From the NCBI RefSeq assembly GCF_024207115.1, contig NZ_CP100128.1, positions 4,464,001 through 4,528,000 of the forward strand: 64,000 nt of DNA. The letters run 5' to 3'. The stretch comes from Chromobacterium sp. IIBBL 290-4. Its GTDB lineage: Bacteria > Pseudomonadota > Gammaproteobacteria > Burkholderiales > Chromobacteriaceae. The notes beneath the pieces were generated by a model. It was not told where the DNA came from. It saw only the letters and a list, made by a program, of their open reading frames with translations, and ran no database searches. Position numbers and translations under genes: made by a program. Shown in pieces: positions 24,845-34,069 of this stretch (positions within the stretch are counted from its first letter, which is position 1; each line of letters begins with the position of its first letter).

Positions 24845-26026
24845 TTAGTCAAGGCCGCGCAGCAAATCGTGCTTGATATCCGCCACATTTTCCAGACCGA
24901 CGCTGACGCGCAACAGGCCTTCGACAATGCCGGTGCGCTCGCGCACTTCGGCCGCCACGCGGGCATGGGTGGTGCTGGCGGGATGGGTGATGGTGGACTT
25001 CACATCGCCCAGATTGGCGGTGCGCGAGATCACCTGCACTGCATCCACCACCTTCCAGGCCGCCTCGCGCCCACCCTTCACCACGAAGGACAGCACCCCG
25101 CCGCCCAGCTTTTGCTGACGCATCGCCAGCTCATGCTGCGGGTGGCTTTCCAGGCCCGGATAATACACGCGTTCCACCATGGGCAGCGTTTCCAGCCATT
25201 GCGCCAGCGCCAGCGCGTTGGAACTGTGCTTTTCCATGCGCAGATGCAGCGTCTCCAGACCGGATAGCAAGGTCCAGGCATTGAACGGCGCCAGCGACGG
25301 ACCGGCGGTGCGGACATGCAGATAAATCTGTTCGATCAGCTTGTCGCTGCCGACCACCGCGCCGCCCATCACCCGGCCGTGGCCGTCCAGATATTTGGTG
25401 GCGGAATGCATCACCAGGTCAGCGCCCAGCTGCAACGGCTGCTGCAAAGCCGGCGAACAGAAACTGTTGTCTACCACCAACAAGGCGCCATGGGCGTGGG
25501 CGATGTCGGCGATGGCGGCGATGTCGGCCACCTCGGTCAGCGGATTGGACGGCGTCTCCAGGAACAGCAGCTTGGTGTTGGCTTGCAGAGCCTCGCGCCA
25601 GGCATTCAGGTCGCGAGCATCGACAAAGCGGGTGGCGACGCCAAACTTGGAGAGCTGGTTGGCAAACAGATTGGTGGTGGAGCCGAACAGGCTTTGCGAA
25701 GAAACAATGTGATCGCCCGCTTGCAACAGCGTCATCATGATGGCCTGGATCGCCGCCATGCCGGTGGCGGTGGCGATAGCGCGCTCGCCGCCTTCCATTT
25801 GCGCCAGCCTTTGCTGGAAAGTCGTCACCGTCGGATTGGTGAAACGGGAATAGGTGTAGCCTTCCAGCTCGCCCAGAAACATCGCCGCAGCCTGGGCCGC
25901 GGTTTCAAAGGTGAAGCTGGAGGTGAGATACAGGCTTTGGCTGTGCTCTCCGAATTCGCTGACGGTGCGGCCGGCGCGGATGGCCAGCGTTTCGGGATGC
26001 AGATTTTCTTGTTGCGGATCCGACAT
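24845..26026 (-). CDS. metZ: O-succinylhomoserine sulfhydrylase
   Basis: A 393-residue cytosolic PLP enzyme of the Cys/Met metabolism family. It makes homocysteine from O-succinylhomoserine and sulfide in methionine synthesis. The PLP lysine is in HSATKYLDGHGR, with the phosphate-binding YSRFTNPT loop, the aspartate of VVDNSF and the FGST motif all present. The opening HPETLAIRAGR and overall length match MetZ of Pseudomonas and Neisseriales better than MetB or MetC. AGAGAAG precedes ATG 26026. Confidence 0.9.
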   Translation of the reverse strand: MSDPQQENLHPETLAIRAGRTVSEFGEHSQSLYLTSSFTFETAAQAAAMFLGELEGYTYSRFTNPTVTTFQQRLAQMEGGERAIATATGMAAIQAIMMTLLQAGDHIVSSQSLFGSTTNLFANQLSKFGVATRFVDARDLNAWREALQANTKLLFLETPSNPLTEVADIAAIADIAHAHGALLVVDNSFCSPALQQPLQLGADLVMHSATKYLDGHGRVMGGAVVGSDKLIEQIYLHVRTAGPSLAPFNAWTLLSGLETLHLRMEKHSSNALALAQWLETLPMVERVYYPGLESHPQHELAMRQQKLGGGVLSFVVKGGREAAWKVVDAVQVISRTANLGDVKSTITHPASTTHARVAAEVRERTGIVEGLLRVSVGLENVADIKHDLLRGLD

Positions 26027-26159
26027 GCGCTTCTCTCTTTCTCGACCGGCCAAGAGCCGGCTGTCATGATCCGCCTATCATGCCTGAAAACCAGCCGCTT
26101 GCTAAATCACATCCGGCGCTAAGGCTCAGCCGGCGCCGGAATTTGGCTGAAGACGCCCG

Positions 26160-26531
26160 TCAAGCCGCCTTGACCGCAGCCGCCTGATGGCGCAGGAACG
26201 CTTCCAGCGCTTTGATCGCCGTGCGCTCGCCGCTGGCGCAAGCATGCAGCAACACCAGCTCGCCCTGGCGCATCGCGGCCAGCAAAGGCTGCCAGCGCGC
26301 CGGATTGGCGGCCAGATCCGACCAGTAGATTTCGCAGAACACCGGCCAGCGCTGGGCATCGCCGTGCATCCAGGCCACCAATTCCTCGGTAGGCATGACA
26401 CGCGGCAGCCAGTGCCCCGCCTGCAAGGCGGAACGCGGCCATTGACGCGGCCATTTGGCCGCAAGAAGGAAACCGGAAGCCGGCGGCGCCTTGCAATCGG
26501 CCACCGACACCAAACGAATTGAGGGATTCAT
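26160..26531 (-). CDS. DUF488-like protein
   Basis: A 123-residue small protein that resembles the DUF488 (YeaO-like) family: WPRQWPRSALQAGHWLPRVMPTEELVAWMHGDAQRWPVFCEIYWSDLAANP lines up with the family's W-P-R-G...LAPS.EL..WFHHDPERW..F...Y..EL pattern, followed by a LLHACASGERTAIKALEAFL end. The molecular role of DUF488 proteins is not established. It lies between the iron alcohol dehydrogenase and metZ genes on the same strand. The assignment is moderate because the N-terminal DPP motif is replaced. Confidence 0.62.
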   Translation of the reverse strand: MNPSIRLVSVADCKAPPASGFLLAAKWPRQWPRSALQAGHWLPRVMPTEELVAWMHGDAQRWPVFCEIYWSDLAANPARWQPLLAAMRQGELVLLHACASGERTAIKALEAFLRHQAAAVKAA

Positions 26532-26641
26532 ACCAACTCCCTGCCCTATTCCTGGCGGACTTCGGGCTCAAGTTCCCGCCGCGCCTCGATAAGCGCGCGG
26601 CGGCCAAACCGGGCGGAAGCCCTCCCGCCCGGCCGCGCGCC

Positions 26642-27775
26642 TTACAGCGCGGCGCGGAAAATAGCGCAGATTTCTTCGTGGCTGGCCTTGCGCGGATTGG
26701 TCAGGCCGCAAGCGTCCTTCAAGGCATTGTCGGCCAGCGTCGGAATATCCACTTCCTTGACGCCCAGCTCCTTCAAGCCTGCAGGGATGCCGACATCGGC
26801 CGCCAAGCGCTTGATCGCGGCAATGGCCGCTTCGGCGCTGCCTGTGGTTTCGCCCAAAGCCAGGGCCACATCGCCCAAGCGTTCGCCTGCCGTCGCCGCA
26901 TTGAAGATCTGCACGTGCGGCAGCAGCACCGCGTTGCAGACCCCGTGCGGCAGGTCGTAGAAACCGCCCAGTTGGTGCGCCATCGCATGCACATAGCCCA
27001 GAGACGCGTTGTTGAACGCCATGCCGGCCAGGAATTGCGCGTAAGCCATCTGTTCGCGCGCCTCCATATCCTTGCCGTCCTTCACCGCGCGGCGCAGGAA
27101 GCCGGCGATCAATTCCACGGCCTTCAAGGCGCAGGCGTCGGTGATGGGGGTGGCAATGGTGGACACATAGGCCTCCACCGCGTGGGTCAGCGCGTCCATG
27201 CCGGTGGCGGCGGTCAACGAAGCCGGCATGCCAGCCATGGTTTCCGGATCATTGACCGACAGAATCGGCGTGGTGTGTTTATCGACGATGGCCATCTTGA
27301 TATGGCGCGACTCGTCGGTGATGATGCAGAAACGGGTCATTTCGGACGCGGTGCCGGCGGTGGTGTTGATCGCCACCAGCGGCAGCTGCGGCTTGGCCGA
27401 CTTGTCCACGCCTTCGTAGTCCTGGATCTTGCCGCCGTTCACCGCCACCAGCGCGATGCCCTTGGCGCAGTCATGCGGCGAGCCGCCGCCCAGCGACACC
27501 ACCACATCGCACTGTTTTTCCTTCAACAGCGCCAAACCGGCGTTGACATTGGCGCAGCTCGGGTTGGGATGCACGCCGTCGAAAATCACCGGTTCGATGT
27601 CGGCCTTGCCCAGCATGTCGGCCACCTTGGCGGCCAAACCGGCTTTGACCAAGCCCTGGTCTGTGACAATCAGCGCGCGGCGGAAACCGTGGCCGCGCAT
27701 GGTATCGATGGCTTGCTGCAGACAGCCCGCGCCCATCAGGTTGAGCGAGGGAATGAAGAAAGCGCTGGCGCTCAT
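26642..27775 (-). CDS. iron-containing alcohol dehydrogenase
   Basis: A 377-residue group III (iron-dependent) alcohol dehydrogenase, oxidising primary alcohols or reducing aldehydes with NAD(P). The dinucleotide motif [11 protein letters not shown] is at about residue 95. Metal ligands are visible as Asp and His in [12 protein letters not shown], His in [11 protein letters not shown] and His in [13 protein letters not shown]. It closely resembles Zymomonas AdhB and E. coli YiaY. GGAGAC precedes ATG 27775. The substrate is most likely ethanol or a similar small alcohol. Confidence 0.9.
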   Translation of the reverse strand: MSASAFFIPSLNLMGAGCLQQAIDTMRGHGFRRALIVTDQGLVKAGLAAKVADMLGKADIEPVIFDGVHPNPSCANVNAGLALLKEKQCDVVVSLGGGSPHDCAKGIALVAVNGGKIQDYEGVDKSAKPQLPLVAINTTAGTASEMTRFCIITDESRHIKMAIVDKHTTPILSVNDPETMAGMPASLTAATGMDALTHAVEAYVSTIATPITDACALKAVELIAGFLRRAVKDGKDMEAREQMAYAQFLAGMAFNNASLGYVHAMAHQLGGFYDLPHGVCNAVLLPHVQIFNAATAGERLGDVALALGETTGSAEAAIAAIKRLAADVGIPAGLKELGVKEVDIPTLADNALKDACGLTNPRKASHEEICAIFRAAL

Positions 27776-27893
27776 GATCCGTCTCCTAGTGAGAACTCGA
27801 TGTGTTGAGACCAGTCTGCGCCTCGCGCTATCGCCCCGCCTTGCCAAATATCAATAAAAACCGGCGCAGCGCACGCCGCCGGCATGAAAGCGA

Positions 27894-28595
27894 TTAATGC
27901 AGCAAAGCGGCGTTGTCATGCAGCCATTGCGAAGCCAGTTCGCCGAAGCCGTCCCACATGATCTGCACGCCCAGACACAACAGGATGAAGGCTGACAAGC
28001 GCAGAAACACGATGGAGCCCGTCTGGCCCAGATAGCGCAGCAGTTTGTCGGCATGGGCGTAGCACAGGTATACCAGCACGCTGCACACCAGAATGGCGGC
28101 CGAGCCGGCCAGGGGCGCGATGCCGTAGCGGATGATGCCTTTGCCGCTGCCGGTCAGCGACGCGCCTATGGTGATGGCGACCGAAATCGAGCCCGGCCCC
28201 ACCGTCAAGGGGAAAGTCAGCGGATAGAAGGCGCGTTGCTTCAGCTCGGCCTTGCTGTCGATATGGGCCGTCTCGGTGGAGGGCTGGCTGGACTCGGCCG
28301 GCGTGTCGTTCAACATGCGCCAGGCGGCGAAGGTGATCAGCAAACCGCCCGACATCTGCACCACCGGCAGCGACACGCCGAAGAAGGACAAGACATAGCC
28401 GCCGACATACATGCTGCCGACCAACAGCAAGGCGCAATACAAGGCGATGCGTCGCGCCAGGAAACGGCGCTGCACCGGCGTATTGCGCGCCGTCATCGAG
28501 ATGAAGATCGGCACCAGGCCGGGCGGATTCATGATGGGCAGCAGCGCCGCCATCACGAAAAGAAACTTGGTCATGAAGATGGACAGCAACTGCAT
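27894..28595 (-). CDS. MarC family integral membrane protein
   Basis: A 233-residue inner-membrane protein with six predicted helices. The family markers are LFVMAALLPIMNPPGLVPIFISMT near the N-terminus and FYPLTFPLTVGPGSISVAITIG in the second half. MarC proteins were named for the mar locus, but a role in multidrug resistance was not upheld, and their substrate is unknown. The gene stands alone on the minus strand between two transcripts. Confidence 0.87.
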   Translation of the reverse strand: MQLLSIFMTKFLFVMAALLPIMNPPGLVPIFISMTARNTPVQRRFLARRIALYCALLLVGSMYVGGYVLSFFGVSLPVVQMSGGLLITFAAWRMLNDTPAESSQPSTETAHIDSKAELKQRAFYPLTFPLTVGPGSISVAITIGASLTGSGKGIIRYGIAPLAGSAAILVCSVLVYLCYAHADKLLRYLGQTGSIVFLRLSAFILLCLGVQIMWDGFGELASQWLHDNAALLH

Positions 28596-28645
28596 CGGGC
28601 CGGCTCCGCGGTATGTTTAAAATAAGGTCGGATTGCGGATGAAAC

Positions 28646-28676
28646 CATAAAAAAAGCCCGCTTGCCAGCGGGCTTT
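28646..28676 (-). terminator. intrinsic terminator of the LysP-like gene
   Basis: A 10-bp stem, AAAGCCCGCT with AGCGGGCTTT around a 4-base loop, followed on the minus strand by a long T-run. It lies 22 bases past the permease stop codon. Confidence 0.87.
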
Positions 28677-28698
28677 GTCACAGACGTCAAAACTGCCA

Positions 28699-30225
28699 TC
28701 AAGCTTGGGCTGAAGCCAGTTTTCCGCCCTTGGCCTCATCGCGCTGCTCCAAGGCCTTGCGGTGCGCTTCGGCCAGCTCGATTTTCTCCAAGGGAACCAG
28801 CTGCGTCTTGTGCTTGGAGCGGTAAGCCCACCACAAAGCCAGGAACAGCGGAATGCCCAGATAGGTGGCGATCACGCCGTTCCAATCCACCTTGGCGGCG
28901 GTGAAAGCGGTGTAATTCTGGCCCAGCATGATCAGCAGGCACAGCGCGAAGGCGAACAGCGGGCCCAGCGGGAACCACTTGGCCACATAAGGCAGATCGG
29001 CCAGGCTATAGCCCTGCTTCACATAGGCGCGGCGGAAGCGGTAATGGCTGATCGCCACGCCCAGCCAGGCGATGAAACCGGTCATGCCGGATGAGTTCAG
29101 CAGCCACATGTAAACGGCGTTGTTGTTGAACAGCGAGGTCAGGAAGCACAGGCAGGCCACCAGGGTGGTAGCATACAGCGCGTTGCGCGGCACGCCGCCT
29201 TCGCTCAGCCGGCCGAACATCTTGGGCGCCATGCCGTTCTTGGCCATCGCGTACAGCATGCGGGTGGACGCGTACATGCCGGAGTTGCCGGCCGACAGAA
29301 TGGCCGACAGAATCACCGCGTTCATCAGGCTGGCGGCGAAAGCCAGGCCGGCGCGGTTGAACACCAGCGTGAACGGGCTGGCGCCGACGTCCTTCATATC
29401 GTTCTTCAGCAGCGACGGATCATTGTGCGGCAGGATCAGGCCGATGATCAGGATGGACAGCATGTAGAACATCAGGATGCGCCAGAAGATCTGACGCACC
29501 GCGCGCGGAATGGTGCGGCCCGGATTGGACGATTCGCCCGCGGCCACGCCGATCAGCTCGGTGCCCTGGAAGGAGAAGCCCACCACCATGGCCACGCCGA
29601 CAAAAGCCGCCAGACCGCCGACAAAAGGCCCCTGTCCTTGCATCATCACGTTCAGGCCCGGCGCGATGCGATGCGGATCCGGCTCGGTCATGATGCCCAG
29701 GATCATCATGAAACCGATGATGATGAAGGCGATGATGGTGACCACCTTGAGCATGGAGCACCAGAATTCAGCCTCGCCGAAGCCCTTCACCGAGAAATAG
29801 TTCAAGGCGAAGATCAGCACCAGAAAACCGCCGCTCCACAACACGCCTGGGATGTTGGGAAACCAGTAGTTCATGATGATGGAGGCCGCAGCCAGCTCCA
29901 CCGCGATGGTGATGGCCCAGTTGTACCAATAGTTCCAACCCTGGGCGAAGCCGAAGGCCGGATCGACGAAACGCGAGCCGTATACCTGGAAGGAACCCGA
30001 CACCGGCATGAAAGCCGCCATCTCGCCCAGGCTGGTCATCAGGAAGTAAACCATCAGGCCCACCAGCGCGTAGGCCAGCAAGGCGCCGCCGGCGCCGGCG
30101 CCGGAAATGGTGGCCCCGGAGGCCAGGAACAGGCCGGTGCCGATAGAACCGCCGATGGCGATCATGGACAGGTGGCGCGCCTGCAGCGAACGCCGCAGCT
30201 CCGGTCCCTCGTCTTTCATGCTCAT
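28699..30225 (-). CDS. lysP: amino acid permease (LysP-like)
   Basis: A 508-residue inner-membrane permease of the APC superfamily with twelve predicted helices. MIAIGGSIGTGLFLASG in helix 1 and GWNYWYNWAITIAVELAAASIIMNYW in helix 3 closely follow the LysP pattern, as do FQGTELIGVAAGESSNPGRTIPRAV and LNSSGMTGFIAW. E. coli LysP takes up lysine with protons and senses it for CadC. ATG 30225 is preferred; the frame runs 6 bases further to a TTG. No lysine riboswitch is seen upstream. Confidence 0.86.
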   Translation of the reverse strand: MSMKDEGPELRRSLQARHLSMIAIGGSIGTGLFLASGATISGAGAGGALLAYALVGLMVYFLMTSLGEMAAFMPVSGSFQVYGSRFVDPAFGFAQGWNYWYNWAITIAVELAAASIIMNYWFPNIPGVLWSGGFLVLIFALNYFSVKGFGEAEFWCSMLKVVTIIAFIIIGFMMILGIMTEPDPHRIAPGLNVMMQGQGPFVGGLAAFVGVAMVVGFSFQGTELIGVAAGESSNPGRTIPRAVRQIFWRILMFYMLSILIIGLILPHNDPSLLKNDMKDVGASPFTLVFNRAGLAFAASLMNAVILSAILSAGNSGMYASTRMLYAMAKNGMAPKMFGRLSEGGVPRNALYATTLVACLCFLTSLFNNNAVYMWLLNSSGMTGFIAWLGVAISHYRFRRAYVKQGYSLADLPYVAKWFPLGPLFAFALCLLIMLGQNYTAFTAAKVDWNGVIATYLGIPLFLALWWAYRSKHKTQLVPLEKIELAEAHRKALEQRDEAKGGKLASAQA

Positions 30226-30352
30226 ATCCAACTCACTCTATGTTCTGCCGCGCGGCGCTCGCCTGCGCAGCCCGGGCTTGCGCCGGGCTTGGGATAATCA
30301 AAGCGGGAGAGAATGACATCGATTGTTCGCATTGCCTAGCCTGAAACCGGCA

Positions 30353-30396
30353 ATTTATTCAAAAAACGAAAATGTCATGATTACAATCGAATAAAT
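30353..30396. promoter_or_regulatory. AT-rich inverted repeat upstream of the LysP-like gene
   Basis: ATTTATTC (30353-30360) and GAATAAAT (30389-30396) are exact reverse complements 28 bases apart, in the AT-rich part of the 249-base gap between the permease and kup. The spacing suits a two-site operator better than a hairpin. The rest of the gap holds no gene. Confidence 0.3.
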
Positions 30397-30426
30397 CATG
30401 CCATGGCGCAGACGCGAAAACGAGCA

Positions 30427-30447
30427 AGGGCCGGCAATGCCGGCCCT
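30427..30447 (-). terminator. probable terminator hairpin of kup
   Basis: A 9-bp stem AGGGCCGGC-AAT-GCCGGCCCT, which can be lengthened by the flanking GAGC/GCTC. It is 27 bases past the kup stop on the minus strand. The following TTGCTCGTTTTCG is only moderately U-rich. Confidence 0.55.
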
Positions 30448-30474
30448 GATGCTCCAAAAATCGACAATGTTGCG

Positions 30475-32397
30475 TCAAAGCTCTATCCGCGCCCCCAGCT
30501 CCACCACCCGGTTGGGCGGCAGGCGGAAATACAAGGTCGCGCTGCGCTCGTTTTGCCGCAGGAAACTGAACATGCCCAGCATCCAGCGCTTGAAACGGCC
30601 GCTTTTCGCCGCCGCCACCAAGGTCTGCCTGCCCAGATAGTAGGTGGTGCTCAAGGGCTCCATCTCGGCCAGCCCCAGCAACTCGGCCGCGCGCTCCATC
30701 ACCGCCGGCACATCCGGCTCCTCCATATAGCCGTAGCGGGCCATCACCCGGGCCACGCCTTCGCCCAGCCATTGCACGCCCACCCGCTCGCCGTCGACGC
30801 GCGGCGAATCCAGCATTTGCAGGGTCAGCAACAACACCGTTTCATGCAAAACCTGGTTATGTTTCAAATGATGCAACAGCACCAGCGGCGTGCCGTCCGC
30901 GCTTTCCGACAGAAAAACCGCGGTGCCGGGAATGCGCGGCGGCGGATTCATCTGCAAGCTGGACAGCAGCAAATCGATGGGCAATTGCCTGTCCGCGTCA
31001 TCGCGCACTTGCAAGCGGCGGCCGCCGAACCAGCAGCCCATCATCGCGAACACGATCAGCCCCAGCAGCAGCGGCAGCCAGCCTCCATCCAGGAACTTCA
31101 GCACATTGGCCAGCCAGAAAGCGAGATCGATGGCGAACAAGCCGCCGGCCACCACGATGACGGCCCACCATGGCCAATGCCAACGCCGCCGCGCCAGCAC
31201 GGCGAACAGAACCGTGGTGATGGCCATGGTGGTGGATACCGCCAGGCCGAAAGCCGCCGCCAGCTTGTCCGACTGGCGAAAGCCCAGCACCACCGCCACC
31301 GTCGCCAGCATCAAGATCCAGTTCAGCAGCGGCAGGTAGATCTGGCCCTTGTGGCTGCCCGAGGTGTGCAGCACTTTCACCCGCGGAAAGAAGCCCAGCT
31401 GCACCGATTGATGGGTCAAGGAGAACACGGCGGTGATCAGCGCCTGCGAGGCGACAATGGTGGCCAGCGTGGACAGCGCCACCATCGGGTACAGCCCCCA
31501 TTCCGGCACCATGGAATAAAAGGGTCGGCCGGACAGCTGCGGATGCGCCAGCAGCAATGCGCCCTGCCCCAGATAACTCAGCACCAGCGACGGCAGCGCC
31601 AGGCCATACCAGGCCAGCCGGATCGGCCGCGCGCCGAAATGCCCCATATCGGCGTACAGCGCCTCCGCCCCTGTCAGGCACAGCACCACCGCGCCCAAGG
31701 ACACGAAGCCGGCGAAACCGTTGCGCTGAAAATAAGTCAGGCCATGAATGGGGTTGATCGCTTGCAAAATGGCCGGGTTCTGCCACAGCTGGGCGATGCC
31801 GAGCGCGGCGATGGCGACGAACCAGGTCGCCAGAATGGGGCCGAAAGCCACCCCGACGCGGCCGGAGCCGTAAGGTTGAACCATGAACAACAATACCAAG
31901 ATCACCACCGTGCAAGGCACCACATAAGCCGCCAGCGCCGGCGTGGCCACTTGCATCCCCTCCATGGCGCTCAGCACCGACACCGCCGGCGTGATCACGC
32001 CGTCGCCATACAACATCGCCGCCCCCGCCAGCCCCAGCAGCACCCACGCGGCGGTTGAACGCTTGCCGGTTTCCGGCTTCTCGCCGGTGATCTGCGCCAG
32101 CAAGGCCAGAATGCCGCCCTCGCCCTTATTGTCCGCCCGCATCAGCACCAATACGTATTTGACGCTGACCATCAGGATCAAGGACCACAAAAACAGCGAC
32201 ACCACGCCCACCACGTTTTCCGGCGTAGCCTGCACGCCATGCTCCGGATTGAAAGCCTCTTGCAAGGCGTACAAGGGACTGGTGCCCAAATCGCCATACA
32301 CCACGCCCAAAGCCGCCAGCGCCAACAACGCCACCGGCTGGGCGCCGCTCTGTCGGTCCCGCGCCATCACGGCCATGCTCTTGATTTCAGATTGCAT
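30475..32397 (-). CDS. kup: KUP/HAK/KT potassium uptake protein
   Basis: A 640-residue inner-membrane K+/H+ symporter. Twelve hydrophobic helices are followed by a C-terminal cytosolic domain of about 170 residues. Family motifs are GVVYGDLGTSPLYA (helix 1, residues about 30-43), the conserved KADNKGEGG-like RADNKGEGGILALLA, and YGDGVITPAVSVLSA. Length and motifs match E. coli Kup (622). GGGGAGACG precedes ATG 32397. It is monocistronic and divergent from the efflux operon across an AT-rich region. Confidence 0.93.
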   Translation of the reverse strand: MQSEIKSMAVMARDRQSGAQPVALLALAALGVVYGDLGTSPLYALQEAFNPEHGVQATPENVVGVVSLFLWSLILMVSVKYVLVLMRADNKGEGGILALLAQITGEKPETGKRSTAAWVLLGLAGAAMLYGDGVITPAVSVLSAMEGMQVATPALAAYVVPCTVVILVLLFMVQPYGSGRVGVAFGPILATWFVAIAALGIAQLWQNPAILQAINPIHGLTYFQRNGFAGFVSLGAVVLCLTGAEALYADMGHFGARPIRLAWYGLALPSLVLSYLGQGALLLAHPQLSGRPFYSMVPEWGLYPMVALSTLATIVASQALITAVFSLTHQSVQLGFFPRVKVLHTSGSHKGQIYLPLLNWILMLATVAVVLGFRQSDKLAAAFGLAVSTTMAITTVLFAVLARRRWHWPWWAVIVVAGGLFAIDLAFWLANVLKFLDGGWLPLLLGLIVFAMMGCWFGGRRLQVRDDADRQLPIDLLLSSLQMNPPPRIPGTAVFLSESADGTPLVLLHHLKHNQVLHETVLLLTLQMLDSPRVDGERVGVQWLGEGVARVMARYGYMEEPDVPAVMERAAELLGLAEMEPLSTTYYLGRQTLVAAAKSGRFKRWMLGMFSFLRQNERSATLYFRLPPNRVVELGARIEL

Positions 32398-32800
32398 CGT
32401 CTCCCCCTGCGCGCCCTCGCCAGCTCCTCGAATCACGGACTGCTGGCGCGGCTAAGAATCAAACAAGCTAAACAGATAGCGGATTCAATATAAAAAATCG
32501 GTAAAAATTACAAAAACTCATATCAAACCGCCAAATTTTTATTTATCAACGGCTTGCAAAGACTGGAAAATCGAGCGTTTTCGCGCATCAGAAAATTCAT
32601 TGCGAGTAATTGCTCTGATTTAACAAATCACAACACAAAGCGCCCATGCGATCAAACCAAGCTAATACAATTCGGTCACGCTTAAGCACAACACCATACG
32701 CATAGATTTTTTGATCCATGGCGCAAATACTGCGCAGTCATAAAAAAAATGCCACTATCCATCACGCATTGAGAAAATAGTTTCACCGGAGCACACAAGC
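32398..32800. other. 403-base AT-rich divergent intergenic region
   Basis: No gene is supported. The stretch between kup (minus) and the mdtA-like gene (plus) is strikingly AT-rich from about 32450 to 32770, unlike the surrounding GC-rich coding DNA. It contains the inverted repeat CGCCAGC...GCTGGCG (32418-32448) near kup and a possible -10 element TACAAT at 32667. It presumably holds the promoters of both transcripts; AT-rich DNA of this kind is a usual target of nucleoid proteins such as H-NS/MvaT-type silencers (inference). Confidence 0.5.
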
Positions 32801-34054
32801 ATGCCTATCCAGGAGCCCGCCAAGTCCAGCCGCCTGCCTCTCGTCATCGCCGTCGCCGCCATTCTGGGCGCAGGCTGGTGGTGGCATGCGCGCAGCCAGA
32901 ATGCCGAAAACGCCGCCCACCAACCCAAAGGCGGCATGACCTTGGCCGTAGGCGTGGAAACGGTCAAAACCATGGATGCCCCCTTGCAAATGAATGCGCT
33001 GGGCACCGTCAACTCCACCTACACCGTCACGGTGCGCAGCCGCGTGGATGGCCAACTGGAAAAGCTGCACTTCGAAGAAGGCCAACAGGTCAAACAAGGC
33101 CAGTTGCTCGCCGAGCTGGACGCCACGCCTTATCAGGCTGCCTTGACGCAAGCCGAAGGCCAATTGCTGCGCGACCAGGCCTTGCTGGACAACGCCAATA
33201 TCGACCTGAAACGTTACAAGCAGCTGCAAGGCCAAAACTCCATTTCCGAGCAGCAGGTCGCCACGCAGGAAGCGCTGGTCAAGCAATACCAAGGCACGGT
33301 CAAGGTCGACCAGGGCTCGGTCGCCGCCGCTCGCGCCAATGTGGCCTACACCCGCATCGTCGCCCCGGTCAGCGGCCGAGTCGGCCTGCGCCAGGTGGAC
33401 CTGGGCAATATCGTCCACTCAGGGGACGCCAACGGCATCGTGGTGATCACTCAGACCCAGCCTATCAATGTGGTGTTCGCCATTCCGGAGGTCAGCCTCA
33501 ACTCCGTGCTGGAGGCCTCGTCCGCCAACAAGCAACTCAAAGTCGAAGCCTGGGATCGCGACAATAAGCACAAGCTTGCCGACGGCGCCGTGCTGGCGCT
33601 GGACAACCAGCTGAATACCAGCACCGGCACCATCAATATCAAGGCCAAGTTCGCCAACGAAAAACAGCAGCTGTTCCCCAACCAGTTCGTCAACGTCAAC
33701 TTGCAACTGGGCGTGCGCAAAAACGCCGTGGTGGTGCCGACGGTGGCTGTGCAACTGGGCAAGGTGGGCAACTACGTCTACACCGTCAACGCCGACTCAG
33801 TGGTCAGCATCGCCAAAATCAAGCCCGGCCCGGTTTCCGGGGACTTCACCGTGGTGGAGTCCGGCCTGGAGCCCGGCCAGCGCGTGGTGATAGACGGCGT
33901 GGACAAGCTGCGCAACGGCGCCAAGGTCAAAGTGATAGACCGCGTGGCCCAGAGCAAGGAAGCCGCCTCCGCGGCGGAAGGCGGCAAGAAGGCCCAGCAT
34001 AAGCGCGGCTCCGGCCAGTGGGGCAAGCATCAGGCCTCCGCGGCAGCCAACTAA
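32801..34054 (+). CDS. mdtA: RND efflux periplasmic adaptor (MdtA-like)
   Basis: A 417-residue membrane-fusion protein that links the inner-membrane pump to the outer-membrane channel. An N-terminal anchor or signal helix (LPLVIAVAAILGAGWWW) is followed by a split lipoyl domain (TVRSRVDGQLEKLHFEEGQQVKQGQLLAELD and IVAPVSGRVGLRQVDLGNIV) around an alpha-hairpin, then beta-barrel and proximal domains. The C-terminus is basic and Gln/Ala-rich. It resembles MdtA of the MdtABC multidrug system. CGGAG precedes ATG 32801. First gene of a four-gene operon. Confidence 0.9.
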   Translation: MPIQEPAKSSRLPLVIAVAAILGAGWWWHARSQNAENAAHQPKGGMTLAVGVETVKTMDAPLQMNALGTVNSTYTVTVRSRVDGQLEKLHFEEGQQVKQGQLLAELDATPYQAALTQAEGQLLRDQALLDNANIDLKRYKQLQGQNSISEQQVATQEALVKQYQGTVKVDQGSVAAARANVAYTRIVAPVSGRVGLRQVDLGNIVHSGDANGIVVITQTQPINVVFAIPEVSLNSVLEASSANKQLKVEAWDRDNKHKLADGAVLALDNQLNTSTGTINIKAKFANEKQQLFPNQFVNVNLQLGVRKNAVVVPTVAVQLGKVGNYVYTVNADSVVSIAKIKPGPVSGDFTVVESGLEPGQRVVIDGVDKLRNGAKVKVIDRVAQSKEAASAAEGGKKAQHKRGSGQWGKHQASAAAN

Positions 34055-34069
34055 GCGCAAGGAATCGGC

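Noticed and set aside
30226..30474. A lysine riboswitch upstream of the LysP-like gene
   Set aside because: The region lacks the conserved L-box core; only a spaced AT-rich inverted repeat is present.
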